DNA of 64,000 nt, taken from assembly GCA_038213435.1 (NCBI GenBank), contig JBBQTI010000016.1, forward strand, positions 10,673-74,672, written 5' to 3'. This document shows positions 1-9,028 of this stretch, in pieces. Both the position numbers and the translations under genes were made by a program. Position 1 is the first letter of the stretch. Every line of letters begins with the position of its first letter. The notes below the pieces were generated by a model that did not search any database, was not told the DNA's origin, and was given only the letters and a program-made list of their open reading frames with translations. Origin of the DNA: PALSA-610 sp038213435 (GTDB taxonomy: Bacteria > Actinomycetota > Acidimicrobiia > IMCC26256 > PALSA-610).

Positions 1-468
1 GCTGCGCCGTCCGCCATGCGGCTTCCCCGATCTCGCGTTTTCGTCGTGCATCCGCTTCACCCGCACCGAAGTCGAATAACTCTCCTGCTCGCCAACGCTC
101 GCGAGGATGCCAGCTATACCACGACCGATCGGAGTGGAGGTATCTACCTGATCCAGCACCGAAACGAGACGAGTACCGGCCTGTTCGCACGCGTCGACCA
201 CTCGCCAAAACTGCGTGGTTCGTCGTACCAGCCGATCGGTGCGCCAGTAGACGACGGCATCGAACCGGGGAAGCTCCGAGAGCATCGCTTCAAACGCTGG
301 CCGCTTCTTCCGCGTGTAGGCGGATGCGTCGTCGTCGGTGAACACCTTGACGACCTGCAACCCCTCACGCTTCGCGAAGGCGCGGCAGTCAGCTTCCTGC
401 CGCTCGGTGCCGCCCTTCGTGCCCTCCCGGTCCTGCGAAAGCCTGGTGTAGATCGCACAAGTAGCCAT
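1..468 (-). CDS. Serine recombinase, N-terminal part (cut by window edge)
   Basis: Site-specific serine recombinase (resolvase/invertase or large serine integrase), which cuts and rejoins DNA through a phosphoserine link. The first 156 residues are present, read leftward from the ATG at 468-466; the rest lies beyond base 1, so small and large subfamilies cannot be told apart. Visible catalytic-domain blocks are YTRLS (residues 7-11, Ser11 the expected nucleophile), TERQEADCR (21-29), DRLVRR (78-83) and GIAGILASVGEQE (117-129). There is no Shine-Dalgarno; a TACACT hexamer (481-476) lies 7 nt before the ATG, suggesting a leaderless mRNA. Base composition looks less GC-rich than the window average. 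It marks a probable mobile element or phage remnant continuing to the left. Confidence 0.9.
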   Translation of the reverse strand, partial: MATCAIYTRLSQDREGTKGGTERQEADCRAFAKREGLQVVKVFTDDDASAYTRKKRPAFEAMLSELPRFDAVVYWRTDRLVRRTTQFWRVVDACEQAGTRLVSVLDQVDTSTPIGRGIAGILASVGEQESYSTSVRVKRMHDENARSGKPHGGRRS

Positions 469-557
469 GAGATGCAGTGTAGCCGAGGTAGGGTGTAAAT
501 AGGAATATCGTCACGCCGAAATGCAACGTCCACCCACCCTTCCGACGCGAGCTGACC

Positions 558-1079
558 TCAGGAATCTACGCTCGGAGGTGCTCCCCGGGTGTCGTCGGGG
601 ATGGGTCTCACTTGGAGCGCCGCGAGGTCGTCTCGGATCGCGCGCGCGAGCGCGGCGAGGTCTTCCCGGGTCGCAACACCGAGCGAAGCGAGTTGACGCT
701 GCACCTCGTCACGCACCTCTTCACGCACGACTTCGCGCAGCTCCTCCGCGTGCTTGCGTTGCTGCTCGTCCCGAGCGTCGACCGCGGCCGCGATCCGGTC
801 AGCGGCAAGTTGACCCTGGGCGACGAGGTGCTCCTTGAGCTCGGACGCGACGGTCCGGAGCTGCTGCTTCACTTCCGCGCGTACCGTCTGCCGCAGCTCT
901 TCGATCCGATCCCGTCCGCTGCGGCCGACGAGCTCGTCGACCGCGGCAGAGATCTGTTCGGTTGCCTGCCGTCCCTGTTCGACCAGCTCCGTCCCGAGTT
1001 GCAGGGCTTGGGTCCGACCGGTCTCGGTGAGTTGTCTCCCGGTCGTCAACAGTCGCTTCAAGTCCAGGGACTGGGGCAT
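558..1079 (-). CDS. Phasin-like coiled-coil protein
   Basis: A 173-residue, highly charged, almost entirely helical protein rich in Ala, Glu, Gln and Arg, with no signal peptide or membrane segment. Heptad-like stretches run from about residue 15 to 150 (for example EELREVVREEVRDEVQRQL). The C-terminal LGVATREDLAALARAI resembles the 'T+EDL..L...+..L' ending of polyhydroxyalkanoate granule-associated (phasin-type) proteins, so a surface role on storage granules, or a general coiled-coil scaffold, is possible. The start ATG at 1079 is chosen because GGGAG lies 8 nt upstream; the frame is open further back but that part is not phasin-like. No PHA synthase lies nearby. That it is a coiled coil is clear; the phasin label is tentative. 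Confidence 0.6.
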   Translation of the reverse strand: MPQSLDLKRLLTTGRQLTETGRTQALQLGTELVEQGRQATEQISAAVDELVGRSGRDRIEELRQTVRAEVKQQLRTVASELKEHLVAQGQLAADRIAAAVDARDEQQRKHAEELREVVREEVRDEVQRQLASLGVATREDLAALARAIRDDLAALQVRPIPDDTRGAPPSVDS

Positions 1080-1166
1080 GGTGTCGTCTCCCACGTCAAA
1101 CCGGCTTCGACCGGAACGTCGTTCGCGCAGTGATGCTACGACCAGAACGCCAAGATGCAACCGCTC

Positions 1167-3332
1167 TCAGCTCGCCACCTTCACCGGTTGCGCGTTGTCG
1201 GAAAAGTCATAGGTCGCGCTGAGGGCGCCCTTCGTGATCGTGATCTTGCCCGAGAGCCACATCGACCTCATGAACGGACTGTCGAAAAGGTACGTCGGCG
1301 CGTAATCGATGGGAGAGCCGTTCACGAGCGGAGTCGTTGCGTCATTGTAGAACGCGAACGTCGTCCCGTTGCTCGCCGTGTAGTTGAAAACGCCGCCGGC
1401 GTACGTCCGGGCGTTGTCCAGGATGTCGGACTTGAAGGCACCGAACGTCGCGTATTGGTCGACGGTGGCCGCTTCGAAGACGATCGGTGATCCTGCCGCG
1501 GCCAATTTGATGAAGCGGAGGTCGATCGATGCCGCCTTGTTCTTCGCCGGATCGAGCCAGCTATAGCTGGTTCCGACCGGGCGAACCGCCAGGTAGGCCC
1601 TGCCTTCCTGAACGAACAGCCAACCGGATTGCTCGTCGACGGTGTCGAGACTGGCGGGAAAGTAGACCAGGGTGGGCTGATCGGTGAAGCCGCTCTTGCG
1701 GGTGATGAGCACGTTCTTCTTCTGCACCGAGAAGAACGCGTCTTGCGTCTTGTCGACGCTCGTCGGTGCCGCTTGCGGGTAGACGCGGGCGTCCGACGAC
1801 GTGTTGAAGACGATTCCCTGCCACCGGTTCTGATTGCTGGGGCCGATGTGGGTGTCGCCCGATCTCAGCTCGGCGGTCCCCAAGACGTAGTCCGGGGTCG
1901 TATAGGTGTCGTTGCGAATGCTCTTCGTCGTGTCGACGTGCCAGTCCTTGTTCTGGTCCCAGCCTGACGACCCGACCCCGGGGCGTCGCGTGACATACTC
2001 GTAGCTGCCGTTGCCCGCGGGATCGGTTTCGAGCGATCGGACGACCTCTGGTGGGTTGTAGCCACTCGTCGCGAGGGCCATGATGTGGTTGCCGTACGCC
2101 GTGGACGGCCCGTACAGAAGGTTCGCGAAGTACGTCATCGCATCCCTTTCTCCGTCGTAGGACTCCGCGGGATAAGAGCGACTTTTGGCCCCGCCGCCGA
2201 CGTGCTGTAGCTGTTGCTGTGCGAAGTCGGCGAAGTCGAGGTCGAGGAACATCCCGGCCTTCTTGCGCAAGATCGGGTCTTCCGCGAAGTCGTAGATGTT
2301 CATGATCGCTTGCAGGGTGTAGCCGTGGTAGCTGGGGGCTCCTGCCTCGATGAACAGACCGCGCTTGGCGCGCTCGTCGAAGTACTTCATCCAGTTGTCG
2401 TGCCAAGCCTGGTATTGCTGGTTGACCGTGGAGCCGTCCTGGTAGATCTTGCCCTGGTACTCGGGACGTTGCCTGAAGGCCTGCGCGGCGAGGAGGTCGA
2501 AGCTCTCCAGCTGCGCGTCCTGGTTCTCACTGCCATAGATGCTCCACGGATCGCCGGCCTGGCTCAGCATGCTGTGGGAAGCGGCATAGGCCCACATCTG
2601 CGCAACGAGGTTGGCGCCCGCGCCGGTCGTCATCCGGCCGGGAAAGAAGCTGCTGCCCGTATTGAAGAGGAAGTACGGGCGGATCAGGTAGGCCAACCAC
2701 AGGTTGCTGCCGGTCGCTTTCAGCGACGGGTCGCACGTCAGACCGGTGATATGACTGATCTGAACCGCTGCAAGCTTGTTGTTCGCGTCGGCGGTGTTCT
2801 CGCCGAGCCATAACGCGGCGAGCGCATAGTTCAGATAGCCCCGGTGATCGTCGCAGCCGGTCAACCTTGGCCACGGGTGGTCCACGTGATCCTGAAGGAC
2901 TTGATTCATCCGGACGTCGTAGCCGGTGGCGCCGGGCGGGTAGACGAAGATGGTGTATGACTTGGTCGCGCTCGACCCGCCGCTCGCGAGCGCATGCACC
3001 GCGAAGGTGTACGCACCGGGTTGGGTCGGGACGCCGCTGATGCTTCCACCGACGAAGGCCATGCCGGGCGGCAATTCGCCACTCGTCACGCTCCACGTCG
3101 CTCCGCTGCCGAACGTCAGGCTCACCTGATACGGCTGCCCGACGTGCGCCGGAGCGGTCGCCACGGTCGCGGGAGCGATATCCGTCGCCGACGCGTAGGA
3201 GGAAGTACCCAGCGGGAGGCCGAAGAGGGCAACGATCAGATACACCACCGGGACGGCGAGCAGCCGAAACCCGGACGCCTCGCGCCGGCTGATCAGACCT
3301 TTGTGCGGCGTCGTCAACCAGGCGCGAAACAT
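1167..3332 (-). CDS. Secreted protein with Ig-like domain and toroid/beta-sandwich architecture
   Basis: A 721-residue exported protein. Residues 20-50 form a signal peptide (basic start, hydrophobic LLAVPVVYLIVALFGLPLG, then Ala-rich cleavage area). Residues 70-131 look like a putative Ig domain of the He_PIG type (GELPPGMAF, ISGVPTQPGAYTF). Residues 140-430 are helix-rich with many Trp/Tyr/His (GYLNYALAALWLG, APSYHGYTLQAIMNIYDFAE), and the remainder is beta-rich. Helical toroid followed by beta-sandwich is the plan of chondroitin/hyaluronate-type polysaccharide lyases, so extracellular polysaccharide breakdown is a reasonable guess, but I cannot match it to one family. The start has a good Shine-Dalgarno (GGGGGA, 8 nt before ATG). 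Codon and base use are less GC-extreme than in the metabolic genes to the right. Confidence 0.75.
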   Translation of the reverse strand: MFRAWLTTPHKGLISRREASGFRLLAVPVVYLIVALFGLPLGTSSYASATDIAPATVATAPAHVGQPYQVSLTFGSGATWSVTSGELPPGMAFVGGSISGVPTQPGAYTFAVHALASGGSSATKSYTIFVYPPGATGYDVRMNQVLQDHVDHPWPRLTGCDDHRGYLNYALAALWLGENTADANNKLAAVQISHITGLTCDPSLKATGSNLWLAYLIRPYFLFNTGSSFFPGRMTTGAGANLVAQMWAYAASHSMLSQAGDPWSIYGSENQDAQLESFDLLAAQAFRQRPEYQGKIYQDGSTVNQQYQAWHDNWMKYFDERAKRGLFIEAGAPSYHGYTLQAIMNIYDFAEDPILRKKAGMFLDLDFADFAQQQLQHVGGGAKSRSYPAESYDGERDAMTYFANLLYGPSTAYGNHIMALATSGYNPPEVVRSLETDPAGNGSYEYVTRRPGVGSSGWDQNKDWHVDTTKSIRNDTYTTPDYVLGTAELRSGDTHIGPSNQNRWQGIVFNTSSDARVYPQAAPTSVDKTQDAFFSVQKKNVLITRKSGFTDQPTLVYFPASLDTVDEQSGWLFVQEGRAYLAVRPVGTSYSWLDPAKNKAASIDLRFIKLAAAGSPIVFEAATVDQYATFGAFKSDILDNARTYAGGVFNYTASNGTTFAFYNDATTPLVNGSPIDYAPTYLFDSPFMRSMWLSGKITITKGALSATYDFSDNAQPVKVAS

Positions 3333-3540
3333 TTGGATTTCCCCCGAAATCGTTTAGCCGTGACATCGCTGCGGACGATTCGTCCGCGCTCGGTGTCACG
3401 CCTCGGTTATCGGCGGCGCGCGCTGCGCTACTTGAGCGGGGGTGATCTCGCAACGATCGCGTCCACGTGTGGACTCAAAACGGACTATCGCCGCGAGGCA
3501 GATATCAGTTTCCGCCCGCAATGATCCGACAGAACAGAGA

Positions 3541-4094
3541 ATGGAACGTTCGCCCTTCCGGGCCCTACGCGAGACGCTGGCGATGACCGTCGTCGCGCTC
3601 GCGGCGCTGCTCGGGCTCCGGGCCATCGGGATCCTCGCGGCTCGCTGGCTCTCGAGATCACCGAGAGTCTCTTGATCGCCGATCCCGAGCACATCGTTGG
3701 CACGCTCGCCGCGCTCGGCGAGGCCGGCGTACGCATCGCGCTCGACGACTTCGGAACCGGCTACTCGAGCCTCTCGAACCTCGGTGCGTTGCCGATCCAT
3801 CAGCTCAAGATCGACCGCAGCTTCGTGTCCGGCCTCGGCGAGCGCCCGGAATCCGAGGCGCTCGTCAGTGCGATCATCCGGCTCGGTCACGGACTCGACC
3901 TCGAGGTCGTGGCGGAAGGCGTCGAGACCGAGCAAGAGGCGCAGCGCCTCGAAGAGCTCGATTGCGACTTCGCGCAGGGTTACCTTTTCGGCCGGCCGGA
4001 ACCGTGGGGCGGGACCGACATCGGGCGAGACACCATCTCCGAGCAGTTGGTTGCCGAAGATGCGCGGAGCCTCGTCGCGACCCCACCGGTGTAA
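3541..4094 (+). pseudogene. EAL-domain remnant joined to an unrelated membrane N-terminus
   Basis: Two pieces in different frames. From the ATG at 3541 a short frame encodes a start with one membrane segment (MTVVALAALLGL, about residues 15-33) and stops at 3675. The other frame, open from 3525, becomes EAL-like at about 3648 with LEITESLLIADPE and runs to the stop at 4094, including DDFGTGYSSL, IDRSFV and AEGVET. The EAL motif itself and the first half of the phosphodiesterase domain are missing, so c-di-GMP hydrolysis is not expected. It reads as the relic of a deletion that fused the start of a membrane protein to the end of an EAL gene, plus a frame change. A functional short protein starting at the TTG at 3672 cannot be excluded but is unlikely. 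Confidence 0.7.
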
Positions 4095-4111
4095 CGCGTA
4101 GGGTACGGCCC

Positions 4112-5020
4112 GTGGCCGGCATCTGCGAGGGACGCGTCGTCGTCGTCACGGGCGCCGGGCGCGGCATCGGTCGCGAGCACGCGCTCGGCTTCGCGCGCGA
4201 GGGTGCCCGCGTCATCGTGAACGACCTCGGCGCGACGCGGACCGGGATCGGTGCCGACACGGGTCCCGCGCAGCAGGTCGTCGACGAGATCCGCGCACTC
4301 GGTGGTGAAGCGGTGGCGAACACCGACGACATCGCCGACTGGGAGGGCGCGGGCCGACTCGTGCAGAATGCGCTCGACGCGTTCGGCCGCCTCGACGTGC
4401 TCGTCAACAACGCAGGGTTCGTTCGAGACCGCATGCTCTTCACGACGAGTGAAGAGGAATGGGACGCGGTTATCCGCGTGCATCTGAAGGGTCACTTCGC
4501 GGTGACCCGCCACGCAGCGGAGTACTGGCGCGGACGCAGCAAGGGTGGGGACGCGGTCGACGCACGCATCGTGAACACGACTTCGGGCGCGGGCCTCATG
4601 GGAAGCGTCGGGCAGGCTGCGTATTCGGCCGCGAAGGGCGGGATCGCGGCGCTCACCCTGGTCGCGGCCGCGGAGATGGGCCGCTACGGCGTCACCGCGA
4701 ACGCCATCGCCCCCGCCGCGCGCACCCGTATGACCGAGGAGGTCTTCGGCGACCGGATGCACGCGCCCGAGTCGGGCTTCGACGTCAACGATCCCGCAAA
4801 CATCTCGCCGCTGGTCGTCTGGCTCGGCAGCTCGGAGTCGGCCGACGTCACGGGCCGCGTGTTCGAGGTCGAGGGTGGCTCGATCTCGGTTGCCGACGGA
4901 TGGCAGCACGGACCTGGTCTCGACAAGGGCGCGCGCTGGGACCCGGCGGAGGTCGGCCCCGTCGTGCAGAAGCTGCTCGCGCAGGCGCCCACACCGACGC
5001 CGGTCTACGGCGCGCAGTGA
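4112..5020 (+). CDS. SDR-family 3-hydroxyacyl-CoA dehydrogenase-like oxidoreductase
   Basis: NAD(P)-dependent short-chain dehydrogenase, 302 residues. TGAGRGIG (13-20) binds the cofactor, VNDLG (36-40) is the variant typical of 17-beta-HSD type 4/Hsd4-like 3-hydroxyacyl-CoA dehydrogenases, NNAG is at 99-102, and the catalytic set is Ser158, Tyr171, Lys175 (YSAAK). The longer C-terminus (DGWQHGPGLDKGARWDP) is shared with two other SDRs here (16541 and 27965), so they are paralogs of one beta-oxidation-type subfamily. The GTG start at 4112 follows TAGGGT (4099-4104) by 7 nt, which suggests a leaderless mRNA. Its stop overlaps the ligase start (GTGA), so the two are co-translated. It probably oxidises a 3-hydroxyacyl-CoA or ring hydroxyl; the substrate is unknown. 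Confidence 0.85.
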   Translation: MAGICEGRVVVVTGAGRGIGREHALGFAREGARVIVNDLGATRTGIGADTGPAQQVVDEIRALGGEAVANTDDIADWEGAGRLVQNALDAFGRLDVLVNNAGFVRDRMLFTTSEEEWDAVIRVHLKGHFAVTRHAAEYWRGRSKGGDAVDARIVNTTSGAGLMGSVGQAAYSAAKGGIAALTLVAAAEMGRYGVTANAIAPAARTRMTEEVFGDRMHAPESGFDVNDPANISPLVVWLGSSESADVTGRVFEVEGGSISVADGWQHGPGLDKGARWDPAEVGPVVQKLLAQAPTPTPVYGAQ

Positions 5021-6591
5021 CCCGCGCGCATCCCGCGCCGCGAGACCTTCGAGCGCGCTGGCGCGCGCAAGGGACCTGGACCGACGAGACACTGCTCGAC
5101 CGCTTCGACGCCGCGCCGCACGATCGGCTCGCGATCGTCGACGGCGACGTTCGATGCACGATCGGCGATCTGCGCACCGTGGCGCACGGATACACCTCGA
5201 CGCTCCACGACCTCGGAGTCCGGCCCGGCGACATCGTCTGTTTTCAGTTGCCGAACTGGTGGGAAGCCGTCGCGCTCTGCTGGGCAGTATGGCGTGGCGG
5301 CGCGATCGCGAGCCCGATCACGCCGACCCTGCGGGCGCGTGAGGTCGGCTTCATCCTCGAGCGCACGAACGCTCGTGTGATCGCGGTGCCGCGCGACTTC
5401 CGCGGCGTTGATTACGTCGCCATGATTCGAGCCACGGGTTTCCAAGGCGAGATCGTCGTCGTTCGCAGCGACATCCCGCCCGCGGGCGTCGCGCCCGATG
5501 TCGAGGCCGAGATCCACGTCGACGACCCGGCGGTCGTCCTGTGGACGTCGGGCACGACGTCCGAGCCGAAGGGCGTCGTCCACACGCACCAGTCGCTGCG
5601 CGTGGAAGCGGACACGATCGCGGCCGCGCACGCGATGCAGCCGGGCGAGTCGCTGTTGCTGCCCATGCCCGTGACCCATGTCGCCGGCCTGACCTACGGA
5701 ATCCTGCTCCCGGTCACGAGTGCGATCACGACGGTGTTGATGGACACGTGGGAGCCGGAGCGTGCGCTCCAACTCGTCGAGCGCGAATCGATCGCGGTGA
5801 TGATCTCGACGCCCGTGTTCCTGCGGACGATGGTCGATCACCCGGGGTTCGACGGCACCGACCGAACGTCCGTCCGGATGTTCTCGCTCGGAGGCGCGGG
5901 CGTCGCCCCGGCGATGGTGCGCGAGGGCGCGCAGGCGTTCGGCTGCTGGTGCAAGCGCACGTACGGATCGACCGAGTACCCGACGCTCACGACCGGTCGC
6001 CTCGGCGACGATCCCGAACGCGACGCAACGACCGACGGGCCGTTGATCGGCGCCGCGGAGCTGCGCATCGTCGATCCCGAGAGCCTCGCCGACCTCCCAC
6101 CCGGGACGGCGGGCGAGCTGCTCGTCCGCGGGCCCGAGATGTTCGTCGGATACCTCGACGCCGAGCTCGACGCCGACCTCGACGCCTTCGTCGCCGACGG
6201 CTGGTTCCGCACCGGCGACCTTGCGCGGTACGACGGCGAGTACCTCACGATCGTCGATCGGCTGAAGGACGTCATCATCCGGGGCGGCGAGAACATCTCG
6301 GCCCAAGAGGTCGAGGCGTTGCTGGTCACGCATCCGGCGATCGCCGAGGCCGCATGCGTTTCGATGCCCGACGGGCTCATGGGCGAGAAGGTGTGCGCGT
6401 ACGTGATCCCGAACCCCGGCTCGAATCCCACCCTCGAGGCAGTGCGCGCGCATCTGCTCGCGTGCGGGCTTGCGCGCTTCAAGCTGCCCGAGCGACTCGA
6501 GCTGCGCCCGATGCTTCCGCGGACGGCGAGCGGCAAGGTGCGCAAGTCGCTCCTGCGCGACGAGCTCCGTGACGAGGTGCCTAGTGGATGA
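5017..6591 (+). CDS. AMP-dependent acyl-CoA synthetase/ligase
   Basis: ANL-superfamily enzyme of 524 residues that should activate a carboxylic acid to its acyl-CoA through an acyl-adenylate. The P-loop-like motif is LWTSGTTSEPKGVVHTH; TYGSTE and GWFRTGDLARY are the adenylation motifs; KDVIIRGGENIS is the hinge, and the late lysine lies in TASGKVRK. The GTG start overlaps the SDR stop by 4 nt and the end overlaps the next gene by 8 nt, so SDR, ligase and acyl-CoA dehydrogenase form one translationally coupled operon. The family is certain, the chain length or ring type of the substrate is not. Related ligases with different neighbours occur at 22378, 28852, 47027, 56456 and 61013. Confidence 0.9.
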   Translation: MTRAHPAPRDLRARWRAQGTWTDETLLDRFDAAPHDRLAIVDGDVRCTIGDLRTVAHGYTSTLHDLGVRPGDIVCFQLPNWWEAVALCWAVWRGGAIASPITPTLRAREVGFILERTNARVIAVPRDFRGVDYVAMIRATGFQGEIVVVRSDIPPAGVAPDVEAEIHVDDPAVVLWTSGTTSEPKGVVHTHQSLRVEADTIAAAHAMQPGESLLLPMPVTHVAGLTYGILLPVTSAITTVLMDTWEPERALQLVERESIAVMISTPVFLRTMVDHPGFDGTDRTSVRMFSLGGAGVAPAMVREGAQAFGCWCKRTYGSTEYPTLTTGRLGDDPERDATTDGPLIGAAELRIVDPESLADLPPGTAGELLVRGPEMFVGYLDAELDADLDAFVADGWFRTGDLARYDGEYLTIVDRLKDVIIRGGENISAQEVEALLVTHPAIAEAACVSMPDGLMGEKVCAYVIPNPGSNPTLEAVRAHLLACGLARFKLPERLELRPMLPRTASGKVRKSLLRDELRDEVPSG

Positions 6592-7768
6592 CTTCCACGC
6601 CCGGGTGCGCGCCGAGCTCGCGGCGCGACTGTCGCTCCGGCGCGCCGACGTGCATACGTCGGTGCTCGGCGCGGGTTCCGACGACCTCACAGCCGGTCGC
6701 GCCTATCTGCAGGCGCTCTCGGGCTCGGGGCTCGCCGTACCCTCGTGGCCGAAGGAGTACGGAGGACTCGACGCGGCGCCCGAGCAGGTGGGCATCGTGC
6801 GCGGCGAGCTGGCGGGATTCTCGGTGCCCGACCTGTACCCGTACCTTGTCGGCCTCGAGCTCGTCGGTCCGACGTTGCTCACCCACGGTCGCCCTCGACA
6901 ACGGGCGCGCTGGTTGCCGCCGATCGCGAGCGGTGAGGAGATCTGGTGCCAGCTGTTCTCGGAGCCGGGCGCAGGGTCGGACCTCGCCGGACTCGGAACG
7001 CGTGCGACGCGCGACGGCGACGAGTGGCGCATCAGCGGCCAGAAGGTGTGGACGAGCCGAGGCGCGTATGCGCGCTTCGGGCTCCTGCTCGCACGCCACG
7101 ACGTCTCGGTTCCCAAGCATCGTGGCATCACCGCCTTCGGACTCGACCTCCAGGGCACTGGTGTCGACGTCCGCCCGTTGCGACAGATGAACGGCGACGC
7201 CCATTTCACCGAGGTCTTCCTCGACGACGCGCGCGTCGCCGATGCCGACCGTATCGGCGAGGTCGGCGACGGATGGCGGGTCGCGCTCACGTGCCTGTCG
7301 TACGAGCGGGGCGCGTCGACGGCCGGAGGGACGAGCGGGTTACTCGACGTCAGCCGGCTCGTCGAGCTCGCCCGCACCCGCGGACGCGCGTCCGACCCCG
7401 TGATCCGCGGAGAGCTTGCGCGGTTGTTCATCGAAACGCGGGTCATGGGATACACCGCACGGCGGGCACGAGACACGGCACGGGCCGGACGCCCGGGTCC
7501 GGAAGGGTCGGGGATGAAAGTGCGTGGTGCCTCGCTGTTCAAGTCGTACGCCGCACTCGCGGCGCGCCTCCTCGGCGCCGACGCGACGATCGATCCACAC
7601 GGCGAATGGCAGACATTATTCCTCACCGCGCCGTCGATCTCGATTCGCGGCGGCACCGACGAGATCCAACGCAACATCGTGGGTGAGCGGGTGCTCGGCC
7701 TGCCCGAAGAGCCGCGCGCCGACCGAACGCTCCCTTTCGATCAACTCCCCCGCTCGACCGCCCGGTAG
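6584..7768 (+). CDS. Acyl-CoA dehydrogenase (FadE-like)
   Basis: FAD-dependent acyl-CoA dehydrogenase of 394 residues that introduces an alpha,beta double bond into an acyl-CoA. The substrate/flavin segment is WCQLFSEPGAGSDLA (about 123-137), followed by SGQKVWTS; the C-terminal flavin-contact motif is RGGTDEIQRNIVGERVLGLP. It opens with GTG at 6584, inside the end of the ligase gene (8-nt overlap). Its 3' end overlaps the convergent esterase gene by 28 bp. With the preceding SDR and ligase it makes a minimal activation/dehydrogenation set. Actinobacterial FadEs of this kind often act as heteromeric pairs; no second FadE lies next to it, so it may be a homomer or pair with another one in the window. 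Confidence 0.88.
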   Translation: MDDFHARVRAELAARLSLRRADVHTSVLGAGSDDLTAGRAYLQALSGSGLAVPSWPKEYGGLDAAPEQVGIVRGELAGFSVPDLYPYLVGLELVGPTLLTHGRPRQRARWLPPIASGEEIWCQLFSEPGAGSDLAGLGTRATRDGDEWRISGQKVWTSRGAYARFGLLLARHDVSVPKHRGITAFGLDLQGTGVDVRPLRQMNGDAHFTEVFLDDARVADADRIGEVGDGWRVALTCLSYERGASTAGGTSGLLDVSRLVELARTRGRASDPVIRGELARLFIETRVMGYTARRARDTARAGRPGPEGSGMKVRGASLFKSYAALAARLLGADATIDPHGEWQTLFLTAPSISIRGGTDEIQRNIVGERVLGLPEEPRADRTLPFDQLPRSTAR

Positions 7769-8892
7769 ACCGCGCGCACGAGCTCCACACTGCGCGGATC
7801 GCCCCGGGGGTCGAAGCGCAGGTCGTTCATCACATATCCGAACGCGAGCCCCGTGTCGGGATCGGCGAATCCGAGCGAGCCACCGGCGCCGGCGTGCCCG
7901 AATGCTCGCGGTGGGTTCGCCGCGCCGAACGACGGCCCGAGCAGGAAGCCGAGACCGAAGCAACTGTCGGTCATCAACACCTCGTCCTTGCCGCAGGCGC
8001 GCTCGATGGTTGCGCGATCGACCGTTCGGGGTTGCAGCGTCCGGTGTCCGTCGACCGGCCCGATACACGACGCGTAGAGACGTGCGAGGGCGCGTGCGCT
8101 CCCGATGCCGTTCGATGACGGCAGCTCGCACGCATGCAACCGGCGCGTGTTCCACATCTGGTCGTAGTTGAAGTGGCCACCAGGATTGGAGAACACGCGC
8201 GCGAGCAATAGATCGTCGCCGAACGCGCGCAGCGCCGCGCGCAGATCGGTCCGGGGTGGGACGAGCTGCGCGACGCGCGGCTCGAGAACCTCCGGGAGGC
8301 CGATCCAGAAGTCGACGGCGAGCGCGTCGGCGATCTCGTCTCGCCAGAACGTGCCCACGGTACGGTGCTGCGCGTCGGCCCGCCGGATGATCTCACCGAC
8401 GAGCCATCCAAAGGTGCGCATGTGGTAGCCGTGCTTCGTGCCGGGCTCCCATATCGGGGCCTGCGCGGCGAGTGCGTCGACGATCGGCGCCCACGAGAGC
8501 ACCTCCTCGAGCGTGTATTCCCCCTCGACATATGGCAGGCCGGCTTGGTGCGACATCACCTGGCCGACGGTGATCGCCGCCTTCCCGCTCGCGGCGAACT
8601 CCGGCCACAGCGTTGCAACCGCGGCATCGGGATCGAGCTGCCCTCGTTCCATGAGCAGGTTCGCGCAGACGGATGTGACGCCTTTCGTGGCGGAGTACAC
8701 GAGCACGAGCGTGTCTTCCCTCCAGGGCATGCCGTTCGTCGGATCGGCCAGGCCACCCCAGAGGTCGACAACCGGCTCCCCGTCGAGGTACACGCTCACC
8801 GCCGCGCCGACCTCGCCGCGCTGGTCGAAGTTCTGTTCGAAAACGTCGAGTACCCCTTCGAATTCCGTCGCGACGTAACCGTCGATCGTCAT
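7741..8892 (-). CDS. Serine hydrolase of the beta-lactamase/EstB esterase family
   Basis: Cytoplasmic class-C-beta-lactamase-fold esterase, 383 residues, without signal peptide. The SxxK catalytic pair is Ser67/Lys70 in YSATKG; the Tyr motif is represented by HGYHMRTFG, and HAGAGGS near residue 340 takes the place of KTG. Such enzymes hydrolyse short esters or lactones; an antibiotic target is unlikely. TACACT (8906-8901) lies 8 nt before the ATG, so the transcript is probably leaderless. The gene converges on, and overlaps by 28 bp, the acyl-CoA dehydrogenase gene. It could remove an ester from a substrate that the neighbouring operon then activates, but that is only context. Confidence 0.85.
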   Translation of the reverse strand: MTIDGYVATEFEGVLDVFEQNFDQRGEVGAAVSVYLDGEPVVDLWGGLADPTNGMPWREDTLVLVYSATKGVTSVCANLLMERGQLDPDAAVATLWPEFAASGKAAITVGQVMSHQAGLPYVEGEYTLEEVLSWAPIVDALAAQAPIWEPGTKHGYHMRTFGWLVGEIIRRADAQHRTVGTFWRDEIADALAVDFWIGLPEVLEPRVAQLVPPRTDLRAALRAFGDDLLLARVFSNPGGHFNYDQMWNTRRLHACELPSSNGIGSARALARLYASCIGPVDGHRTLQPRTVDRATIERACGKDEVLMTDSCFGLGFLLGPSFGAANPPRAFGHAGAGGSLGFADPDTGLAFGYVMNDLRFDPRGDPRSVELVRAVYRAVERGS

Positions 8893-8999
8893 GGCGTGCG
8901 AGTGTAAGAGCGCGACAACGACTGTGGATGCTCGCCACGTTGCGGCGCGTGCTTCACGTGCGGTCGGTGCGCATTTTTGCTCCGCACGGGCAATTCCTC

Positions 9000-9028
9000 T
9001 TGTTCTGTAGGCACTATTCGACTATCAT
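9000..9028 (+). promoter_or_regulatory. Promoter of the HNH gene
   Basis: TTGTTC (9000-9005), a 17-bp spacer and TATCAT (9023-9028) form a sigma-70-type promoter. Transcription would start near 9035-9036, which is the ATG itself, so the mRNA should be leaderless. The downstream edge of the -10 merges with the LexA-type palindrome. Confidence 0.6.

Noticed and set aside
7741..8892. Beta-lactamase conferring antibiotic resistance
   Set aside because: No signal peptide, HAG-type sequence instead of KTG, and esterase-like neighbours; EstB-type esterase is the better call.
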